NCBI GenBank assembly: GCA_050789255.1 | Contig: JBOZRQ010000057.1 | Coordinates: 1 to 64,000 of the forward strand | Direction: 5' to 3' | Length of the DNA stretch: 64,000 bases | From: JBOZRQ01 sp050789255 | GTDB taxonomy: Bacteria > Bacillota > Sulfobacillia > Symbiobacteriales > Symbiobacteriaceae | Shown here: positions 60,215-64,000 of the stretch, piece by piece | Layout: every line of letters begins with the position of its first letter | Numbering within the stretch: the stretch's first letter is position 1 | Notes under the pieces: model-generated | The model's database searches: none | What the model was told of the DNA's origin: nothing | Seen by the model: the letters and a program-made list of their open reading frames with translations, nothing else | Made by a program: the position numbers and the translations under genes

Positions 60215-60943
60215 CTATAGGTTCTGCAAGATGTCGACCAGTTCGCAGACCATCCCAGGCGCCGTCAGCCCGGTTGCCTTCTCCACCACGGCGCTGTACA
60301 CGTGGGGGACCACGATCTGGCAGCCAGCCTCCAGGCAGATCCGGGCGGCCTTGGCCACGTTCGAGGCGTCCAGCCCGCCAGTGGGTTCAAACACGGGGAT
60401 CCCGGCCCGAGCCGCTGCCTTGGCCATGGCCTCTAGCTCGTCCCAGGCCCCGTTCAGCGGGAAGAACTTGACCGAGGGCACCCCGGCGTCCTTCAGCATC
60501 GCTGCGGCCGTGTCTGCCGAGACCACAGCGGGCTCCGCAGCGGTGGCGCTGAGCGGCCCGGTCGAGATCAGCACCCGGCCCGGGGTTCCGGTCGGGCTGA
60601 TCAGGGCGTTGACCACCGTCCCGGCCCCGGCGAGAAGGCCGGCGGTATAGCCCGCCGTCGGAAAGACCTGGTTCACGTGGGAGGGTGCGGTCGCCTTCGC
60701 CACTTCAGCGGCCAGGCGCCATACGTTGGGATCGCCGGCCCCCAGCCCCACCGAGACAGGCACCCCGGCCTCGTGGCAGGCGTTCACCCGGGCCACCGCC
60801 GATTCCAGCGTGTGCCCCTTGGAGATCAGCCCAACCAATACCGAGCCGCCAGCCTGCCGCACCACATCGATCGCGTTCTCGGGGGTCGCGGCCAGCACGT
60901 TTACCGCCAGCTGCCCACCTATCAGGTCAACGCCCCGCAGCAT
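60215..60943 (-). CDS. dgaF: DgaF-type 2-dehydro-3-deoxy-phosphogluconate aldolase
   Basis: 242 aa. It follows the DgaF family rather than Eda: LIGGQLAVNVLAATPENAID at the start, VSVGLGAGDPNVW, FPTAGYTAGLL, the catalytic Lys region in VPSVKFFPLNG, and the glycine-rich FEPTGGLDASNV. It cleaves KDGP to pyruvate and glyceraldehyde 3-phosphate. It overlaps the end of dgaE by 17 bases. Confidence 0.85.
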   Translation of the reverse strand: MLRGVDLIGGQLAVNVLAATPENAIDVVRQAGGSVLVGLISKGHTLESAVARVNACHEAGVPVSVGLGAGDPNVWRLAAEVAKATAPSHVNQVFPTAGYTAGLLAGAGTVVNALISPTGTPGRVLISTGPLSATAAEPAVVSADTAAAMLKDAGVPSVKFFPLNGAWDELEAMAKAAARAGIPVFEPTGGLDASNVAKAARICLEAGCQIVVPHVYSAVVEKATGLTAPGMVCELVDILQNL

Positions 60944-62054
60944 TTTGGTTCGCCTCCTCTCGCAGCGCCAGCGTGATCGCCTGGATCAGGGCAGGCACCT
61001 GCTCCCGGGTGATCGTACGCGTGTCCAAGTTGATGATCCCGCTGTCCGCTTCGTGGTTGCGGGTCTTGACCACCGGGTCGCCGGACTCCAGCACGGCAAT
61101 TAGCTGCCGGGCCGTAAGCCGGGCGCCCTCCTCCAGCGCCAGCTGGGCCCGCCAGATCGGGCGGGTGCCGTCCTTGACGGCCCGCACGGTCAGGCCCGCA
61201 ATCCCCTGCAGCCCTGCGACGAGCGCCTCAGCCAGGGCCCGGGTCTGCTCGCCGATCCCGTCCGGGTCCTGCCGTACATACAGGTCCAGGGCGGTCAGGA
61301 AGCCGATCATCCCTTCCTTGCCGATCTTCATGGTCCGGCCGATGCCCTGGTTCTGCATGCGGCAGGCGGCGATCAGATCCCGGCGCCCGGCGATCATGCC
61401 GGAGGTCGGTCCGCCGATCGCCTTGTGCCCGCTGTAGACTACCAGGTCCGCCCCGGTTGCGATGTACTTGCGCAGATCGACCTCGGCAGCAGCGTCCACC
61501 AGCACGGGAACGCCAGCGGCGTGTGCCTCGGCCACCACCTGCTCCAGGGGCAGCATGCCATCCTGGACGGCATGGTGGGAGACTACGTAGACCACGGCGG
61601 CCACATCCGGCGTCAGGGCGCCCTTCAGCAGGGCGGGCTTGGTATCGTTGCTGGAGCCGATCTCCACCGGCTCGCCGCCACCCAGCCGGATGATCTGCAA
61701 GATCGGGGCGCCGAAGTCGATGGCGTGCCCCCGCTGGATCACCACCTTGCGGCGGGTCACGGGGACCTGTGGCACCTGTTGTACCAGCGTCAGGTCGGCC
61801 CCGGTAATACAAGCCGCAACGCCGATGGCGATCCCAGCCGCGGCGGCGCAGGTCACCATGCCCGCCTCGGCGCCGGTGGCGGCAGCAATGCGCTCGCCGG
61901 CCCGGTCCAGAAGCCGGTCCATCTCCACGTAGCCCTGAGCCGCCGTCGCCAGCGCCTCTGCCACCTCAGGCTCGACCGCCGAAGCGCCCAGGTAGGTCAT
62001 CTTGCCGGCGGCGTTCAGCACCCGCCGCAGTCCCAGTCGTTCGTACAAGCTCAT
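60927..62054 (-). CDS. dgaE: DgaE-type D-glucosaminate-6-phosphate ammonia-lyase (SelA-like PLP fold)
   Basis: 375 aa, fold type I PLP enzyme of the SelA/DgaE group. YERLGLRRVLNAAGKMTYLG is the family N-terminus, GAEAGMVTCAAAAGIAIGVA binds the cofactor phosphate, LVDAAAEVDLRKYIATGADL gives the PLP aspartate, and YSGHKAIGGPTSG holds the PLP lysine. It converts D-glucosaminate 6-phosphate to KDGP plus ammonia. It is not SelA: its neighbours are sugar-acid genes and the tRNA-binding N-terminal domain is absent. The ATG at 62054 has GAGGAG 8 bases upstream. Confidence 0.82.
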   Translation of the reverse strand: MSLYERLGLRRVLNAAGKMTYLGASAVEPEVAEALATAAQGYVEMDRLLDRAGERIAAATGAEAGMVTCAAAAGIAIGVAACITGADLTLVQQVPQVPVTRRKVVIQRGHAIDFGAPILQIIRLGGGEPVEIGSSNDTKPALLKGALTPDVAAVVYVVSHHAVQDGMLPLEQVVAEAHAAGVPVLVDAAAEVDLRKYIATGADLVVYSGHKAIGGPTSGMIAGRRDLIAACRMQNQGIGRTMKIGKEGMIGFLTALDLYVRQDPDGIGEQTRALAEALVAGLQGIAGLTVRAVKDGTRPIWRAQLALEEGARLTARQLIAVLESGDPVVKTRNHEADSGIINLDTRTITREQVPALIQAITLALREEANQNAAGR

Positions 62055-62059
62055 CGAAC

Positions 62060-63451
62060 TCACTCCTCAGGTGCAGCGAGGCGCCGGTACCGCTCAGCCA
62101 ATCCCGGCGGTACCGCCACAGGCGGCACGGGTTCTAACGCAGGTGCCATCGCGGCCCGGGCGGCCGCCAGATCCGGGAAGAGTCCGCCCGCCACGGCGGC
62201 CAGCTGGGCGGCGCCCAGCGTGGCATCGCCGCCGCGAACAGCCATGGTCGGAAGACCGGTCAACCCTGCCAGCGTAGCGCCGAGCAGGCGGCTCCTACTA
62301 CCGCCGCCTGTCAGCAGCAAACGCCGGGGCTTAGCGCCGGCCGTCTTCAGCGCCTCCAGAGCCAGCCAGAGGCTGAGCGCCACCCCTTCGATGGCAGCCC
62401 TGGCCAGCTCTGCGCGCCCATGGGATAGGTCAAGGCCGGAGAAGGAGCCCCGGGCGCCAGGCGCCCAGGTAGGCGTCCGCCCCCCCGTCAGGTCGGGCAC
62501 GAAGATCACGCCGCCCGCCCCTGGCTCCGCCTCCTCAGCCAGATCCTCCAGGTCTTGAGCAGAGCCCAGACCCAGCAGGCGGGCCGCCCAGTCGAGGGCA
62601 GCGCCGGCAGTGCCGGTCACCCCTGTGCCAAAGTAAAGGTCCGGGCCAAGCGGGTAACAGGTGGTCGCCCCCTCCGGATGGAGCAGGGGGGATCGGTCCA
62701 GCACCCGCACGACCCCGCTGGTGCCAACGCTGACCACCACGTCCCCCGGCTCCGTGGCACCGGCGCCCAGACTCGAGCAGGGGCCGTCCCCTGCGCCCAC
62801 TGCCACCGGCACCCGGCCGATCGTCATGCCCAACCGCTCCCACGGCGCTCGCACGGCCGGAAGTACTGAAGGACGAACCCCGACGTGCCGCAGCATCGGC
62901 GCCCACCAAGCCTGCCGGTCGAGGTCGAACAGCTGCGTCGCCCCGGCGCAGGACGGGTCTGTGACAAACTCCCCGGTCAGCAAGTAGCTCAGGTACTCCC
63001 GCGCGCCGCTGATTCGCCGGACCCGGCCCCACACCTCCGGCCGGTTTGCCTTCACCCAGCAAAGCTTGGCCGCAGGGTAGCTCCCCACGGTCCGGCAGCC
63101 AGTGTTGCGGTAGACCTCAGCTCCGCCAAACCGGGAGGCCAGCTCCTGCGCCTCCCCCTCGGCCCGGCGGTCCGACCAGGGCAGAAAGGGCAGAAGCGGC
63201 GCACCGCTTTCATCCAAAAGCAACATACCCGACATCTGGCCCGTGAAGGCCATGGCGTTAGGACGCTGGTGCTCCGTCAGGGCAGAAACCAACTCCCCCA
63301 CGGCGGCAACCCAATCGGACGGCTCCTGTTCTTCCAAAGAACCGTCCCGGCGGGTTGGATAGACGGCCGACCGCTCGGCCAGCAGCTTTCCACCGACATC
63401 ATAGAGGGCTGCCTTCACAGAGGACGTGCCCAGGTCGACGCCCAGCAGCAT
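62060..63451 (-). CDS. FGGY-family carbohydrate kinase
   Basis: 463 aa. The ATPase core is visible: LLGVDLGTSSVKAALYD at the start, AFTGQMSGMLLLD, PFLPWSDRRAEGEA, SVGTSGVVRV, and LLLTGGGSRSRLLGATLAGL with AVRGGDATLGAA at the C-terminus. It resembles xylulokinase and gluconokinase. Since it is in an operon with dgaE and dgaF, the likely substrate is the sugar acid that dgaE then uses, in place of the usual PTS. GGGGTG precedes the ATG at 63451. Confidence 0.85.
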   Translation of the reverse strand: MLLGVDLGTSSVKAALYDVGGKLLAERSAVYPTRRDGSLEEQEPSDWVAAVGELVSALTEHQRPNAMAFTGQMSGMLLLDESGAPLLPFLPWSDRRAEGEAQELASRFGGAEVYRNTGCRTVGSYPAAKLCWVKANRPEVWGRVRRISGAREYLSYLLTGEFVTDPSCAGATQLFDLDRQAWWAPMLRHVGVRPSVLPAVRAPWERLGMTIGRVPVAVGAGDGPCSSLGAGATEPGDVVVSVGTSGVVRVLDRSPLLHPEGATTCYPLGPDLYFGTGVTGTAGAALDWAARLLGLGSAQDLEDLAEEAEPGAGGVIFVPDLTGGRTPTWAPGARGSFSGLDLSHGRAELARAAIEGVALSLWLALEALKTAGAKPRRLLLTGGGSRSRLLGATLAGLTGLPTMAVRGGDATLGAAQLAAVAGGLFPDLAAARAAMAPALEPVPPVAVPPGLAERYRRLAAPEE

Positions 63452-63456
63452 CGGAA

Positions 63457-64000
63457 TCACCCCTTGATCCAGCCGGTCAGTCCCTGCCGGACCACGAACT
63501 GCATCAGGTCCAGCACATAGCGGTTCAGCGGCGTCGGCGTCCCGTCCACCAGCGAGTCCGGGCGAGCGCTCAGCCCATCGATGGCGCCCAGGTCGACGCA
63601 CCGGGCGATAATCCGCTCGATCTCAATCTGCCCCAGCACATCGGGCGCCTTGGCCGCCGCCGCCACGGCAGCGGCGACCGCATACGCTCCCCAGTTGGAG
63701 ATGCAGCTGGCCACCGTCACCGTCGCAGGCACCACGCAGGCCACCCGGTCGCCGTGGGGCACCGTCTCGGCCACGACGGGCGCCAGCCTGCCGGTGCCCA
63801 ACTCGTTGCCGCCGTCGCCGATGCCTACGGTCAGAATGCCGCGCCGGTTCGCCTCGTCAAAGAGAGCATCGCCCCGGGCCACCAGGTGGGCCGGAATCTC
63901 ACGGCCGGAGACATTATAGTGCTTGCCGTCGGCGGCACGACCCGGCATCTCCACGGCGATGACGGCGGCGGGCTTCAGGGCATCCAGCAGGGCCGCAGCC
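63457..64000 (-). CDS. DUF4392 / D-glutamate cyclase-like protein, 5' part outside the window
   Basis: C-terminal 180 codons only; the frame is open to the right edge. TVGIGDGGNELGTG is the hallmark of the DUF4392 (glutamate cyclase) family, with GREIPAHLVARGDALFDEA before it and ARPDSLVDG near the end. Members open 5-oxo-D-proline or act on similar amides. It is 5 bases upstream of the kinase gene, so it is part of the dga-type operon; why is unclear. Confidence 0.75.
   Translation of the reverse strand, partial: AAALLDALKPAAVIAVEMPGRAADGKHYNVSGREIPAHLVARGDALFDEANRRGILTVGIGDGGNELGTGRLAPVVAETVPHGDRVACVVPATVTVASCISNWGAYAVAAAVAAAAKAPDVLGQIEIERIIARCVDLGAIDGLSARPDSLVDGTPTPLNRYVLDLMQFVVRQGLTGWIKG

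Noticed and set aside
60927..62054. SelA (selenocysteine synthase), which would have fitted the selenoprotein idea
   Set aside because: The neighbours are a KDGP aldolase and a sugar kinase, and the SelA N-terminal domain is missing; DgaE is the better call.

Overview
The window is high-GC DNA with Firmicutes gene content: Bacillus-style tRNA clusters with encoded CCA ends, a mother-cell type sporulation gene (spoVR), a PhoPR/Pst locus, ResABC-type cytochrome c maturation, serine proteases and SLH-domain surface proteins. Frequent GTG and TTG starts with strong Shine-Dalgarno sites, the GC content and the spore gene suggest a thermophilic, spore-forming, GC-rich Firmicute. Symbiobacterium or a close relative is my best guess; this is inferred from gene content, not from an rRNA sequence.

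Layout. 1-1600: an rRNA operon promoter and leader reading off the left edge, preceded by an 11-tRNA operon on the minus strand that contains a block of structured repeats. 1.7-9.1 kb: a PHP phosphatase, then the complete phosphate regulon pstS, phoP, phoR, pstCAB, phoU with Pho-box-like repeats. 9.1-18.7 kb: surface and hypothetical genes, including a RuvC-like/GreA-C-terminal fusion, a CoiA-like nuclease, an M29 aminopeptidase and an HExxH protein. 18.7-28.3 kb: amino-acid permease, a metI/metC pair, a subtilisin, and an nrtR-pncA-pncB NAD salvage operon. 28.4-37.7 kb: paired copper-amine-oxidase-N-like secreted proteins, a SpoIIE phosphatase/STAS/SARP regulatory operon, and pepF. 37.8-41 kb: a TetR-hydrolase pair and a lipoprotein. 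41.1-45.7 kb: a cytochrome c biogenesis operon (PCYCGC protein, zinc-ribbon TPR protein, ResA, ResB, CcsA). 45.8-49.5 kb: an SLH-tagged lipase-like protein, a class A beta-lactamase-fold protein and a Gfo/Idh oxidoreductase. 60.2-64 kb: a D-glucosaminate-type (dgaE/dgaF) sugar-acid operon cut by the right edge.

Two observations stand out. First, spoVR is split. Its 5' part (57901-58689) and 3' part (49451-50053) are separated by a 7.86-kb element that carries a large serine recombinase at one end and a DMSO-reductase-family operon (catalytic A, Fe-S B and membrane C subunits, TorD-like chaperone, radical SAM protein) as cargo. Joining the two parts at a shared CAGA restores an intact, in-frame spoVR of normal length, and the predicted attP is an imperfect palindrome centred on that core. 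This looks like a skin-like element that would be excised in the sporulation mother cell, here loaded with anaerobic respiration genes behind a perfect FNR/CRP-type site.

Second, the PCYCGC-family gene that heads the cytochrome c operon has one in-frame TGA exactly where the family has the first Cys of a CxxC, followed by a hairpin that fits bacterial SECIS rules: a candidate selenoprotein that ordinary gene calling would truncate.
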